Shown here: in pieces, positions 32,613 to 42,147 of the stretch
Numbering within the stretch: position 1 is the stretch's first letter
How the letters are laid out: every line of letters starts with the position of its first letter
DNA from: an uncultured Prevotellaceae bacterium
Lineage (GTDB): Bacteria > Bacteroidota > Bacteroidia > Bacteroidales > Bacteroidaceae
Assembly (NCBI GenBank): GCA_900315105.1
Contig: OMXX01000003.1
Location: 84,509-148,508 of the forward strand
Reading direction: 5' to 3'
DNA length: 64,000 nucleotides
Program-made: the position numbers and the translations under genes
Notes under the pieces: model-generated
The model's input: only the letters and a program-made list of their open reading frames with translations
What the model was told of the DNA's origin: nothing
Database searches by the model: none

Positions 32613-34673
32613 ATGTCTATGAACGAGTTTAAATTAACATCAAAATACTCTCCGACAGGCGATCAGCCAGAGGCAATAAGGCAACTTACCGAAGGACTCA
32701 AAAATGGTGAGCGTTCTCAGGTCTTGCTTGGCGTGACAGGTTCGGGAAAGACTTTTACTATGGCCAATGTCATAGCGAATGTGAATCGCCCGACTCTTAT
32801 CCTCAGCCATAACAAGACTCTTGCTGCACAGCTTTACGAGGAGATGAAGGGATTCTTTCCTGATAATGCCGTGGAATATTATGTTTCTTACTACGATTAT
32901 TATCAGCCGGAAGCATATATCCCTCATACCGATACGTATATCGAGAAGGACCTTGCCATAAACGAGGAGATCGACCGTCTTCGTCTTTCGGCTGTATCTT
33001 CACTTCTGAGTGGCAGAAGGGATGTTGTCGTGGTGTCTTCCGTATCGTGTATCTACGGCATGGGGGGGCCATCTTCCATGCAAGGAAGCATTATTAGCGT
33101 GAAAAGGGGCGAGAAGATTGACAGAAATGCTTTCTTGAGGAAACTTGTTGATGCTCTCTATGTCAGAAATGATATTGCCTTGGAGCGTGGAAACTTCCGC
33201 GTTAAGGGCGATACCGTAGATGTATCTATGGCATATAGCGAGAATGTTGTCCGCATAACTTTCTGGGATGATGAAATCGACTCTATCGAGGAACTTGACG
33301 GATTGACATTCAAGAGGTTGGAATCTTTTGACGATTATCAGATTTATCCGGCAAACCTCTTCGTGACAACCAAGGAACAAGCGGATAGGGCTATTCATGA
33401 CATTCAGGATGACCTTGTAAAACAGATAGAATATTTCACGGAACTTGGCGATGGTATCAAGGCGCAGAGAATCAAGGAACGTGTGGAATATGATATGGAG
33501 ATGATCAAGGAACTTGGACATTGTTCGGGCATAGAGAACTATTCGCGCTATTTCGATGGTCGTGCTCCTGGCGAACGTCCTTATTGTCTATTTGATTTCT
33601 TCCCGAAGGATTTTCTCTTGATGGTAGATGAGAGTCATGTTTCCGTGCCTCAGATAAGGGCTATGTACGGAGGTGATAGGGCAAGAAAGCAGAATCTTGT
33701 GGAGTTCGGTTTTCGCTTGCCTGCAGCCTTTGATAACCGTCCGTTGAGATTCGAGGAATTTGAGGAGCTTATCAATCAGGTGATATATGTTTCAGCAACT
33801 CCAGCTGACTTTGAACTTGAGGAGTCGGAAGGTGTTGTAGTTGAGCAGGTTATCCGTCCTACAGGTCTTCTTGATCCGGAGATTGTTGTCCGTCCGAGCG
33901 AGAATCAGATGGACGATCTTCTGGAGGAGATTCTTGTCAGAATTGAAAGGAAGGAGCGTGTTCTTGTAACCACTCTCACAAAGCGAATGGCAGAGGAGCT
34001 TACGGAGTATCTTCTCAATAATGGCATTCACGCGAACTATATCCATTCTGATGTCTCTACTCTCGATCGTGTGAAGATATTGAGCGACCTGAGGGCTGGT
34101 GTTTATGATGTCCTCGTAGGCGTGAATCTTCTGCGTGAGGGACTTGATTTGCCGGAGGTTTCGCTTGTTGCCATACTTGATGCTGACAAGGAGGGATTCC
34201 TACGCTCGCACAGAAGCCTTACCCAGACGGCTGGTCGTGCAGCCCGTAATGTAAACGGACTTGTGATAATGTATGCTGATACCATTACCGAGAGTATGCA
34301 GCAGACGATAGACGAGACCATGCGTCGAAGGAAGAAGCAGATGCAATATAACGAGGAGAATGGCATTACCCCTCAGCAGATTGTCAAGAACATAAGCGGT
34401 TCCTCTCTTGCAAGGGCTAATGCAGAACAAGCAGAGGTTAAGGGCGTTGATGCGAAGAAGAGCAAGGCTTATCAGCCGTATATTGAGAAAGAATCCTCTA
34501 TGGTTGCTGATCCTATTGTCGGGAAGATGTCGCGCAAGCAACTTGAAGACTCTATACAATATACCACAGAGAAGATGAAGGAAGCTGCCCGCAATATGGA
34601 CTTCTTGCAAGCTGCCCAGTACAGGGATGAGATTGTAAGGCTCAAGGATCTGCTCGCTATTGCAGGTAAATGA
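32613..34673 (+). CDS. uvrB: Excinuclease ABC subunit B
   Basis: A 686-residue DNA damage-verifying helicase-like subunit of nucleotide excision repair. Walker A is GVTGSGKT at residues 40-47, the beta-hairpin region is VEYYVSYYDYYQPEAYIP, helicase motif VI is QTAGRAARN, and a C-terminal UVR motif ends the protein (AARNMDFLQAAQYRDEIVRLKDLL). The in-frame reading extends upstream, but the -7 box at 32597 and homology place the start at ATG 32613, or at ATG 32619 (MNEFKL). The stop is followed by an 11-nt phased palindrome. Confidence 0.96.
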   Translation: MSMNEFKLTSKYSPTGDQPEAIRQLTEGLKNGERSQVLLGVTGSGKTFTMANVIANVNRPTLILSHNKTLAAQLYEEMKGFFPDNAVEYYVSYYDYYQPEAYIPHTDTYIEKDLAINEEIDRLRLSAVSSLLSGRRDVVVVSSVSCIYGMGGPSSMQGSIISVKRGEKIDRNAFLRKLVDALYVRNDIALERGNFRVKGDTVDVSMAYSENVVRITFWDDEIDSIEELDGLTFKRLESFDDYQIYPANLFVTTKEQADRAIHDIQDDLVKQIEYFTELGDGIKAQRIKERVEYDMEMIKELGHCSGIENYSRYFDGRAPGERPYCLFDFFPKDFLLMVDESHVSVPQIRAMYGGDRARKQNLVEFGFRLPAAFDNRPLRFEEFEELINQVIYVSATPADFELEESEGVVVEQVIRPTGLLDPEIVVRPSENQMDDLLEEILVRIERKERVLVTTLTKRMAEELTEYLLNNGIHANYIHSDVSTLDRVKILSDLRAGVYDVLVGVNLLREGLDLPEVSLVAILDADKEGFLRSHRSLTQTAGRAARNVNGLVIMYADTITESMQQTIDETMRRRKKQMQYNEENGITPQQIVKNISGSSLARANAEQAEVKGVDAKKSKAYQPYIEKESSMVADPIVGKMSRKQLEDSIQYTTEKMKEAARNMDFLQAAQYRDEIVRLKDLLAIAGK

Positions 34674-34683
34674 GAAGCCTCTT

Positions 34684-34803
34684 CCTCCTATGATCCTCCG
34701 TACCAAACTCGATGATCCTTCGCTTCTTCACCGACTTTGCACCGACTTTGCACCGACTTTGGTACGGAGGAAGAGCGAAGGAAGAGCGGACTTACATAGG
34801 AGG
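34684..34803. repeat. 11-nt phased intergenic palindrome, copy 5
   Basis: CCTCCTATG (34684-34692) and CATAGGAGG (34795-34803) close the element, and CCTCCGTACCAAA pairs with TTTGGTACGGAGG inside. The centre is three CCGACTTTGCA-type words of 11 bases. It fills nearly the whole spacer between uvrB and the convergent TlpA-like gene and shares words with copy 1. Confidence 0.85.
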
Positions 34804-34817
34804 CATGGCGAACTCAC

Positions 34818-37292
34818 TTATGGAAGTTCGTCAAGTATTTTCTTGAACTTTGGGAGGTCTTCGTCATCTTTCCATTCGAGGTGATGTAACCCTCCTTGTT
34901 TGTCAATAAGGCGATAGGTTGGATAGCCTGTAAGCTCTACATATTCCTCTATGGCATGCTGCTGTTCTTTTGGAAGGTTGTAATGTACGCAATTAGGCTC
35001 TGTGAGGTTATACTCACCTATTACGTTCTTCCATGAATCCTCTGGAGAATTGTTTGCAAGGTAGAGATACACTATGTCATAGTCTTTCAGTTCTTCCTTT
35101 AGCTTGTGCGATTCCTTTAGCTTATTCTTGCAAGGAGTGCACCAAGTACCCCAGATGTCAAGATACACAATCTTACCCTTGTAAGGCGCAACGAGTTTGT
35201 CAAGAATGGCCTTGCCGTCTGTCAATCCTTCTACGTCCGACGATGGATGAATAACGGCATTTACTGCCTTTTCCTTTTCTTTGAGCATGTTTTTGTAGTA
35301 GTCGTTCTGACGCATTACGATTTCCTTGTAGATTGGAACCTTGATGTCCTCAAGCATTGGTGTGAGATCGTCGGGAATAGGCGTGCGGTCATGATCCATA
35401 TATTCAGAAAGAACCTGAGAGCAATGAATGCTGTGGATAGGTTCGTCAGGGAATTCTGAGTTTACAATTTGGCGTTGAACATGAGGAAGACCATCTTGAA
35501 CCAGATTGTGAAAGGCTGTTACGAAATCCGGTTTTCTAATTATGCTATCAAGAGCTGCATTGTATTCGGCGTACTTCCTGTTGATTTTATTTAATGTTCC
35601 ATAGAATTCTTTACTGTTTTTAGTCGTGAGATACGCATTAGCAATTTCTTTTTCCTTCTCTTTTACTTTATTGATAGTAGTATGCTCTTCGTCTGTTAGT
35701 TTGATATTACCTTTAGACTCAAGCCACAGGAAACCTTCAGATTTAAGACGTAATAGTTTCATTAGCGGATTTTTCTCCGTCTCATTTTCGCGAATGTATC
35801 TCAACAATGTGCAGAGATCGTCGCATAATGTCAATGGCATGTTGGGATTGATGGCAGAATGTTCCTCTACCCATCCTGACAGCTCTTCAGGTAAGGTGTG
35901 GCTGGCTGCTTGGTATTTCAAACCCAGAATATATTTTGCTGCATTGAATCTGTTTTTTTCGTGGAAGAAATTAAGAAAACGCTTGCTGACATTAGGATGT
36001 TGTGCTGCATATTCACTTAATTTCTTGACACTTATATCGTAGCTTGATTTCCACTTGTTTGCAACCTTGAGAATAGAATCGTTACTAACATATCCATTTA
36101 TCCATCCTACATATGGAACTTCGAGGGCTTCTTTTGTCTGGAGTTCGTTTTGCAGACGGGCATCATCGCCCATGAACATCATTTTGTTGGTGTTCAAGTC
36201 TGCGACTATGAAGTATTTCCCGTTGGGGGTAAGTATAACTTTGGCTGAGCCACCCCATTGCTTAGGGTCGTAGAGACAAAGAATCCTTGTGGCTTGTGCG
36301 CCGAGTAATGGAATCTTTATTTCGAATTTTCCGAGAGAATCAACTTTTGTCGTGAATTCTTTCTGGATTTCTCCTGTGGCTAAGTTGTGTGTGGTGATCT
36401 CTAAGTGCAGGTTGTTTTTGATATGCTCTGGAGTAAAATTCCTGATATAGCCGGTCAATGTGGCCTCGCCCTCCTTTATCTCTGTGCTGAAGGATGTGGT
36501 GTCTGGTGTGAGATAATCAGGGAGTGTCTTGGATCTAAACATGGTAAGAGCTTGTTTCTTGCCGTTGATAGTAAACTCGCGTTCACTGGCGATGTCAGCG
36601 AGCATAAATTTATCATCATTAATTTCTTTGATACTAAGCGCACTATTGGTGGTGAATGAGAATTTACCTTTTTTTGCCTTACCGATAGATATTGTTATGT
36701 TCTCTTTTCCGTCTGTTAGAACAATCTTCTTTTCTGTCTTTTGAGCATACTGCCACACCTTACTGTCATAGACTGCAACGTCCTTGTAGAGACCAAGAAC
36801 CCAGTCGCCTGTGGTGGTGCTTCGCCAATTGGATGTTATTGGAATATGGTTAAGGTCTGTTATATCATATATGTCAGAGAATGCGAATGCTCCTTCCTCA
36901 TAGGCCTCTATGTAATCAAAGGTCTTTGTCTTTGCTGGTAGTGGTTCAAAGTGGAGGGCAAGGTCCCCTTCATCTGTTGTGGCTGAGGTAAAGTATAGAG
37001 AATCAGGCGTATAGTCGTCCTCCCCCTCGCGTGTAGCCTTACCGCCCGTTATTGCGTAAGTCTTGCCGTCGGGAGTCTTTAGGATAGATGTTGATGCAAA
37101 TTTACTCCAAAAATTGTGGTCGGATTTGATGTTTAAGTGAAGAATGGTTTCATTAGGCTTGAACTCCACATCTGTGATGTTGAGATTCGAACTGTACAGG
37201 TTTGGTTCAAATGAAGGGTTGTTCCAAACCTTCTGTGCCCAACTGCCAATGGCAATGAGCATGAGTAATAGCGATGTGGCTACTTTTTTCAT
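34818..37292 (-). CDS. Large TlpA-like periplasmic thioredoxin-fold protein
   Basis: An 824-residue exported protein: signal peptide of about 19 residues (ending SWAQ), a long region of beta-rich then helical sequence without recognised domains (about 20-680), and a C-terminal thioredoxin domain with WCTPC (about residues 711-716) in KIVYLDIWGTWCTPCKN. The extension is much longer than in ordinary TlpA/ResA proteins. Large TlpA-family proteins with N-terminal DUF-type domains are common in Bacteroidetes. It probably handles disulfides of envelope proteins. A second, smaller relative is at 44478 with a very similar signal peptide. Confidence 0.82.
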   Translation of the reverse strand: MKKVATSLLLMLIAIGSWAQKVWNNPSFEPNLYSSNLNITDVEFKPNETILHLNIKSDHNFWSKFASTSILKTPDGKTYAITGGKATREGEDDYTPDSLYFTSATTDEGDLALHFEPLPAKTKTFDYIEAYEEGAFAFSDIYDITDLNHIPITSNWRSTTTGDWVLGLYKDVAVYDSKVWQYAQKTEKKIVLTDGKENITISIGKAKKGKFSFTTNSALSIKEINDDKFMLADIASEREFTINGKKQALTMFRSKTLPDYLTPDTTSFSTEIKEGEATLTGYIRNFTPEHIKNNLHLEITTHNLATGEIQKEFTTKVDSLGKFEIKIPLLGAQATRILCLYDPKQWGGSAKVILTPNGKYFIVADLNTNKMMFMGDDARLQNELQTKEALEVPYVGWINGYVSNDSILKVANKWKSSYDISVKKLSEYAAQHPNVSKRFLNFFHEKNRFNAAKYILGLKYQAASHTLPEELSGWVEEHSAINPNMPLTLCDDLCTLLRYIRENETEKNPLMKLLRLKSEGFLWLESKGNIKLTDEEHTTINKVKEKEKEIANAYLTTKNSKEFYGTLNKINRKYAEYNAALDSIIRKPDFVTAFHNLVQDGLPHVQRQIVNSEFPDEPIHSIHCSQVLSEYMDHDRTPIPDDLTPMLEDIKVPIYKEIVMRQNDYYKNMLKEKEKAVNAVIHPSSDVEGLTDGKAILDKLVAPYKGKIVYLDIWGTWCTPCKNKLKESHKLKEELKDYDIVYLYLANNSPEDSWKNVIGEYNLTEPNCVHYNLPKEQQHAIEEYVELTGYPTYRLIDKQGGLHHLEWKDDEDLPKFKKILDELP

Positions 37293-37359
37293 TGTTTTGG
37301 TGTTTGTTTATGATTAGAATTTTTTTGTTCCGTCTTTATAGAATGGGGTTTTCTTGTTG

Positions 37360-37367
37360 CAAAGATA
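37360..37367 (-). promoter_or_regulatory. -7 box of the large TlpA-like gene
   Basis: TATCTTTG on the minus strand, 68 bases before the start. Confidence 0.6.
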
Positions 37368-37469
37368 ATGAAAAAAATAGTATTAGCAAGGAAAAAAGGA
37401 AAAAATAAATGTGAAAAATGAAAAACAAGTTTCATTTTCCACATTTAATTATTAATTGTTCGTTTGTAA

Positions 37470-39500
37470 CTATCCGTTCATCGCCACAAGGAACTCCTCG
37501 TTAGAGTTTGTGCGCTTCATGAGGTCTCCGATCATGTTCATAGCCTCGATAGAGTTCATATCAGAGATATGCTTGCGGAGGATCCACATACGGTCGAGGG
37601 TTGTCTTGTCGTGGAGAAGGTCATCACGACGAGTACTACTCTGAACAAGGTTAACGGCTGGGAAGATACGCTTGTTGGCAAGTGAGCGGTCAAGCTGAAG
37701 TTCCATGTTACCTGTACCCTTGAATTCCTCGAAGATAACCTCATCCATCTTAGAGCCGGTATCAATAAGGGCTGTTGCTATGATGGTGAGAGATCCGCCA
37801 CCCTCGATGTTACGCGCAGCACCAAAGAAACGCTTTGGCTTCTGGAGGGCGTTGGCATCAACACCACCGGTAAGAACCTTACCTGAAGCAGGAGCCACGG
37901 TATTGTAGGCACGAGCAAGACGAGTGATAGAGTCAAGGAAGATAACGACATCATGTCCGCATTCCACCATTCTCTTTGCCTTCTCAAGAACGATACCCGC
38001 AATCTTCACGTGACGCTCAGCAGGCTCATCGAATGTAGAGGCGATAACCTCTGCGTTTACGGTACGAGCCATATCTGTTACCTCCTCAGGACGCTCGTCG
38101 ATAAGGAGCATCATAAGGTAAGCCTCTGGGTGGTTTGCAGCAATAGCGTTGGCAATATCCTTCATGAGGATTGTCTTACCTGTCTTTGGCTGAGCCACGA
38201 TAAGAGCACGCTGTCCCTTACCGATAGGAGAGAAGAGGTCAACGATACGTGTTGAGATGTTCGTTGTACGACGGTCGCCTGTGAGGTTGAACTTCTCCTC
38301 TGGGAAGAGAGGTGTGAGATGCTCGAATGAGAGACGGTCACGTATCTCGTTTGGCTGACGGCCGTTAATCATCTCTATGCTGGTCATAGGGAAGTATTTC
38401 TCACCCTCACGAGGAGGACGAACGCGACATTGTACCACATCACCAGTCTTCAGAGAGTATTTCTTTATCTGCTGAACAGTAAGGAAAATATCGTCTGGTG
38501 AAGAAAGGTAGTTGAAATCGCTTGAACGGAGGAATCCGTAGCCGTCAGGCATTACCTCGAGTACTCCGTTGGCAGATATGATATCTGTGAAGTCGTATTT
38601 CTCTTCCTGTGGAGTAGCAGGGCGCAACATAGATTGAGGAGCAACCTGTTCAACGATAGTCGTAGGGTTGTCGAGCATATCGTATGATACGCTTGCGTAG
38701 TGGTCCTCTACAGGAAGGTCCAGTACCACGATGAAGTCTGTGCCATCGCCCGGATCTCCTTCCCATACGTCTTGTCCGGCAACTGCGTTATGTGCAATGA
38801 CCTTTTCCTGAAACTGTGAGAGAAGACCGCCTTCTCCTTCCGGCATCTCGCCCTCTGGAAGTCCTTCGTTAGAGCTGTTCTCGTTGATGAGGAAATCAGG
38901 TATCTCCGCATTGTTTGCTGCGGCATCCACGGTTTCAGGTATGAAGTTCTCAAGCTCGTGCTTCTTCTGGTTGTTGGCGGCAAGGGCAGCTGCCTTTGCC
39001 TGAGCAGCAGCAAAGATTTCCTCCTTGCTACGGCGTGCACGCTTCTTCTTTGGAGCGAGTTCGTCGGTTGCTGACTCGGTATTGTCTGCACTAGCTTCCG
39101 CAGTAGCAGATACTCCGGCATCTGCGGCAGTCGTATTCTCTTCCTTTGAAGATTCTTCTGTGAAGTTTATTGCGAGTTCTTCCGGTTTTTCTGTGCTTTC
39201 ATTCTCTGCGTTGCTTAGGTTCTTCAGGGCTTCCTCGGCAGCTCTTGCTGCTAGGTCGGCTTTGGAAGGTCTTCCGCGCTTTTTCTTGACTGTCGGCTCC
39301 TCGCCTTCAGCCGTGTCAGTTTTTTTGGTAGTTGCACGCTTCTTCTTTGGCTTCTCCTCTTCTTCTTGAGTGAAGTCTCCGATGATGAAGTTTGCCAGGG
39401 CTTCTGCACCATCTTCGGCAGAGAGTTCAGAGCCTAAGGCCTTTGCAATTGTCTCAAGCTCTTCTACAGACTTGGACATGAGTTCTTCTTTGCTATACAT
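37470..39500 (-). CDS. rho: Transcription termination factor Rho with long disordered insertion
   Basis: A 676-residue RNA-dependent ATPase. The N-terminal helical domain (about residues 1-45) is followed by about 260 residues of low-complexity sequence rich in Ala, Glu and Lys, with three basic patches, one reading [12 protein letters not shown] like an AT-hook. The RNA-binding domain resumes at [19 protein letters not shown] (about 309). Walker A is AQPKTGKT (about 437-444) and Walker B lies in [15 protein letters not shown]. coli Rho has 419 residues. Start chosen at 39500 (MYSKEELM) rather than the upstream in-frame ATG. In Bacteroides thetaiotaomicron such an insertion drives Rho condensation. 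Confidence 0.94.
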   Translation of the reverse strand: MYSKEELMSKSVEELETIAKALGSELSAEDGAEALANFIIGDFTQEEEEKPKKKRATTKKTDTAEGEEPTVKKKRGRPSKADLAARAAEEALKNLSNAENESTEKPEELAINFTEESSKEENTTAADAGVSATAEASADNTESATDELAPKKKRARRSKEEIFAAAQAKAAALAANNQKKHELENFIPETVDAAANNAEIPDFLINENSSNEGLPEGEMPEGEGGLLSQFQEKVIAHNAVAGQDVWEGDPGDGTDFIVVLDLPVEDHYASVSYDMLDNPTTIVEQVAPQSMLRPATPQEEKYDFTDIISANGVLEVMPDGYGFLRSSDFNYLSSPDDIFLTVQQIKKYSLKTGDVVQCRVRPPREGEKYFPMTSIEMINGRQPNEIRDRLSFEHLTPLFPEEKFNLTGDRRTTNISTRIVDLFSPIGKGQRALIVAQPKTGKTILMKDIANAIAANHPEAYLMMLLIDERPEEVTDMARTVNAEVIASTFDEPAERHVKIAGIVLEKAKRMVECGHDVVIFLDSITRLARAYNTVAPASGKVLTGGVDANALQKPKRFFGAARNIEGGGSLTIIATALIDTGSKMDEVIFEEFKGTGNMELQLDRSLANKRIFPAVNLVQSSTRRDDLLHDKTTLDRMWILRKHISDMNSIEAMNMIGDLMKRTNSNEEFLVAMNG

Positions 39501-39616
39501 ATTCAAATGTGAATGTATTTGGTTCAAATAGAAATTTCTTGCGAAAAAATTCTGGGAGTATGTTTCTAAAATCGCAAAACTTTGAATTTTGAAACACTTT
39601 GGATTGAAATCGAGTG

Positions 39617-39624
39617 CAAAGATA
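39617..39624 (-). promoter_or_regulatory. rho promoter -7 box
   Basis: TATCTTTG on the minus strand, 117 bases before the rho start, leaving a long leader in which Rho autoregulation would be possible. Confidence 0.6.
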
Positions 39625-39665
39625 ATGCTTTTTTCTTGAAGCGCAAAATTTTAAGCGGAAAAATT

Positions 39666-39696
39666 TTGCTATTTCATAAAAAATATGTACCTTTGC
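39666..39696 (+). promoter_or_regulatory. rpsF operon promoter
   Basis: TTTG at 39666-39669 and TACCTTTG at 39689-39696, 19 bases apart, 83 bases before rpsF and divergent from the rho promoter. Confidence 0.75.
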
Positions 39697-39778
39697 ACCC
39701 GCAAAATCGAGGCTTATGCCGAAATTTCTGCAAAAATAACTTATACACATTATTTAATTAATAAATTCATTTCAGAAA

Positions 39779-40126
39779 ATGATGAATCATTACGAGACAG
39801 TTTTCATCTTAACTCCCGTTTTGTCTGATGAGCAGGCAAAGGAAACTGTTGCAAAGTTCACAAAGGTTCTCACCGACAATGGTGCTGAGATCCTCAATGA
39901 GGAGAACTGGGGCATGAAGAAGATGGCTTACGCTATCAACAAGAAGTCTACAGGTTTCTACTTCCTCGTAGAGTTTAAGGCTGAGCCTACAGTAGTAGCA
40001 AAGCTCGAGACTGCTTATCGTCGTGACGAGAAGGTTATCCGCTTCATGACTGTTAAGCTTGACAAGTATGCATCTCTCTATGCAGAGAAGCGCCGTAACA
40101 AACTTTCTAAAAAAGAGGAGGCTTAA
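39779..40126 (+). CDS. rpsF: 30S ribosomal protein S6
   Basis: 115 residues starting [19 protein letters not shown], with the S6 core [23 protein letters not shown] and [14 protein letters not shown]. Two ATG codons adjoin, so the start is 39779 or 39782. S6 binds S18 and 16S rRNA in the platform. First gene of rpsF-rpsR-rplI, without priB or ssb between. Confidence 0.96.
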   Translation: MMNHYETVFILTPVLSDEQAKETVAKFTKVLTDNGAEILNEENWGMKKMAYAINKKSTGFYFLVEFKAEPTVVAKLETAYRRDEKVIRFMTVKLDKYASLYAEKRRNKLSKKEEA

Positions 40127-40129
40127 ACC

Positions 40130-40396
40130 ATGGCAGAAAATTCAGAAATCCGTTATTTGACTGCTCCTTCTATTGATACAAAGAAGAAGAAGTATTGCCG
40201 TTTCAAGAAGAGCGGTATTAAGTATATCGACTACAAGGATCCTGAGTTCCTCAAGAAGTTCTTGAACGAACAGGGTAAGATCCTCCCACGTCGTATCACT
40301 GGTACATCTTTGAAGTATCAGCGTCGTGTGGCACAGGCTGTTAAGCGTGCTCGTCAGATTGCATTGCTTCCTTATGTAACTGATCTTATGAAGTAA
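40130..40396 (+). CDS. rpsR: 30S ribosomal protein S18
   Basis: 88 residues. The typical core is [38 protein letters not shown] followed by [22 protein letters not shown]. Starts three bases after rpsF. The two zinc cysteines of some S18 proteins are reduced to one (YCRF). Confidence 0.96.
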   Translation: MAENSEIRYLTAPSIDTKKKKYCRFKKSGIKYIDYKDPEFLKKFLNEQGKILPRRITGTSLKYQRRVAQAVKRARQIALLPYVTDLMK

Positions 40397-40420
40397 ATTT
40401 AAAAAGGAGAAGATTACACA

Positions 40421-40939
40421 ATGGAAATTATACTTAAAGAAGATGTTATCGGTCTTGGATACAAGAACGATATCGTAAATGTAAAGAACGGTTACGGTCG
40501 TAACTATCTCATTCCAACAGGTAAGGCAGTCATCGCTTCTGCTTCTGCTAAGAAGATTCTCGCTGAGAACCTCAAGCAGCAGGCACACAAGCTCGCTGCA
40601 ATTCTCGCTGCTGCTGAGAAGGAAGCTGAGGCTCTTAACGGTGTTGCTCTCACTATCGAGGCTAAGGTTAGCTCTACTGGTGCTCTCTATGGTTCTGTTA
40701 CTGCTGCTAATGTAGCTGAGGAACTCGCTAAGAAGGGTATCGAGGTTGACCGCAAGAAGATCCTCATGAAGGATATCAAGACTGTTGGTGAGTATGCTGC
40801 AACTGTAGTATTCCACAAGCAGGTTAAGGTTGAGGTTCCTGTAACTGTACTCGCTGAGGGTCAGGAGGAGGTTGCAGCTCCTGCAGTTGAGGCTGCTCCT
40901 GCAGTTGAGGAAGCTCCAGCTGCTGAGGTTGCTGAGTAA
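40421..40939 (+). CDS. rplI: 50S ribosomal protein L9 with Ala/Glu-rich tail
   Basis: 172 residues. The N-terminal domain starts MEIILKEDVIGLGYKNDIVNVKNGYGRNYLIPTGKAV, the L9 signature, and the central helix and C-terminal domain follow to about residue 147. The last 25 residues are a low-complexity tail of Ala, Val, Pro and Glu (AAPAVEAAPAVEEAPAAEVAE) not present in E. coli L9 (149 residues). Third gene of the S6 operon, closed by a terminator. Confidence 0.95.
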   Translation: MEIILKEDVIGLGYKNDIVNVKNGYGRNYLIPTGKAVIASASAKKILAENLKQQAHKLAAILAAAEKEAEALNGVALTIEAKVSSTGALYGSVTAANVAEELAKKGIEVDRKKILMKDIKTVGEYAATVVFHKQVKVEVPVTVLAEGQEEVAAPAVEAAPAVEEAPAAEVAE

Positions 40940-40966
40940 ATCTTAGACACAACAAGAAAACTATAT

Positions 40967-41004
40967 AAATCCCGATTGTCATTAGTGGTAATCGGGATTT
41001 TTTC
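40967..41004 (+). terminator. rpsF-rpsR-rplI terminator
   Basis: AAATCCCGATT pairs with AATCGGGATTT (11 bp), followed by a T run. Confidence 0.85.
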
Positions 41005-41051
41005 AATTTTTCTCTACTAACTTGATTATTAATCGCAAAAACAACAAAACA

Positions 41052-41948
41052 ATGAAAGCATTCGTATTCCCTGGTCAGGGCGCCCAGTTCACAGGTATGG
41101 GCAAGGATCTCTATGATACAAATCCAAAGGCGAAGGAACTCTTCGACAAGGCTAACGAGATTCTCGGTTTTGAGATCACAAAAATCATGTTCGAGGGTAC
41201 TGCAGAGGAACTCAAGCAGACAAAGGTTACACAGCCTGCTGTTTTCCTTCACTCTGTAATCAAGGCTATCTGCATCGGCGATGAGTTTGATGCTGATATG
41301 GTTGGCGGTCACTCTCTCGGTGAGTTCTCTGCTCTCGTAGCAGCAGGCGCTCTTAGCTTCGAGGATGGTTTGAAGCTCGTTTCAAAGCGTGCTATGGCTA
41401 TGCAGAAGGCTTGTGAGGCTGCTCCATCAACAATGGCTGCTATCATCGGTCTTGAGGATGCAAAGATTGAGGAAATCTGTGCCGGTATCTCTAAGGAGGG
41501 AAATATTGTTGTTCCTGCTAACTACAACAACCCTGGTCAGCTTGTTATCTCTGGTAACAACGAGGCTGTTGCTGAGGCTTGTGAGGCTTTGAAGGCTGCT
41601 GGTGCTAAGCGTGCCCTTCCTCTCCCTGTAGGTGGTGCTTTCCATTCTCCACTCATGCAGCCTGCAAAGGATGAGCTTCAGGCAGCTATCGAGGCTACTG
41701 AGTTCTCTAACCCACGCATCCCTGTTTATCAGAATGTTGATGCTAAGGCTCATACTGACGCTAGCGAGATCAAGCAGAACCTTATCGCTCAGCTCACAGC
41801 TCCTGTAAAGTGGACCTACGAGGTTCAGGCTATGCTCGCTGCCGGTGCTACCGATTTCGTTGAGTGTGGTCCTGGCAAGGCTCTTCAGGGCATGATTGCC
41901 AAGATTGCCAAGGACGTTGAGGGCGTGACAATTAGTGGTATCGCCTAA
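41052..41948 (+). CDS. fabD: Malonyl-CoA:ACP transacylase
   Basis: A 298-residue enzyme that moves malonate from CoA to acyl carrier protein for fatty acid synthesis. It starts MKAFVFPGQGAQFTGMG, has the nucleophile elbow GGHSLGE with Ser88 and the partner His in GGAFHSPLM (about residue 200). The ATG at 41052 matches the family start; an upstream in-frame extension is not supported. Stands alone between the S6 operon and a GH13 gene. Confidence 0.96.
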   Translation: MKAFVFPGQGAQFTGMGKDLYDTNPKAKELFDKANEILGFEITKIMFEGTAEELKQTKVTQPAVFLHSVIKAICIGDEFDADMVGGHSLGEFSALVAAGALSFEDGLKLVSKRAMAMQKACEAAPSTMAAIIGLEDAKIEEICAGISKEGNIVVPANYNNPGQLVISGNNEAVAEACEALKAAGAKRALPLPVGGAFHSPLMQPAKDELQAAIEATEFSNPRIPVYQNVDAKAHTDASEIKQNLIAQLTAPVKWTYEVQAMLAAGATDFVECGPGKALQGMIAKIAKDVEGVTISGIA

Positions 41949-41987
41949 CCAAGAAAAGAATAATTCCTTTGGAATTAAAAATGTTTT

Positions 41988-42113
41988 AGGAAAGTAAATT
42001 AGCAATAAATTATAATCAGTAAATTATGGTCGTGGCATTCGCCACGGAGAAAATCAAAATTAATTTATTGAATATAATTTACTGGTTTAATTTACTGCTA
42101 ATTTACTTTCCAA
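41988..42113. repeat. Iterated-word inverted repeat (AGTAAATTA) upstream of GH13
   Basis: GGAAAGTAAATTAGCA on the left is matched by TGCTAATTTACTTTCC on the right, and each arm holds three AGTAAATTA-like words spaced 11 and 13 bases. The centre has a small hairpin GTGGC/GCCAC. Arms are about 45 bases. It lies between fabD and the GH13 gene and might act as terminator or regulatory structure. Confidence 0.75.
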
Positions 42114-42147
42114 ATATATTTATCACCGCAAGGTGTTTTCTAAATTT

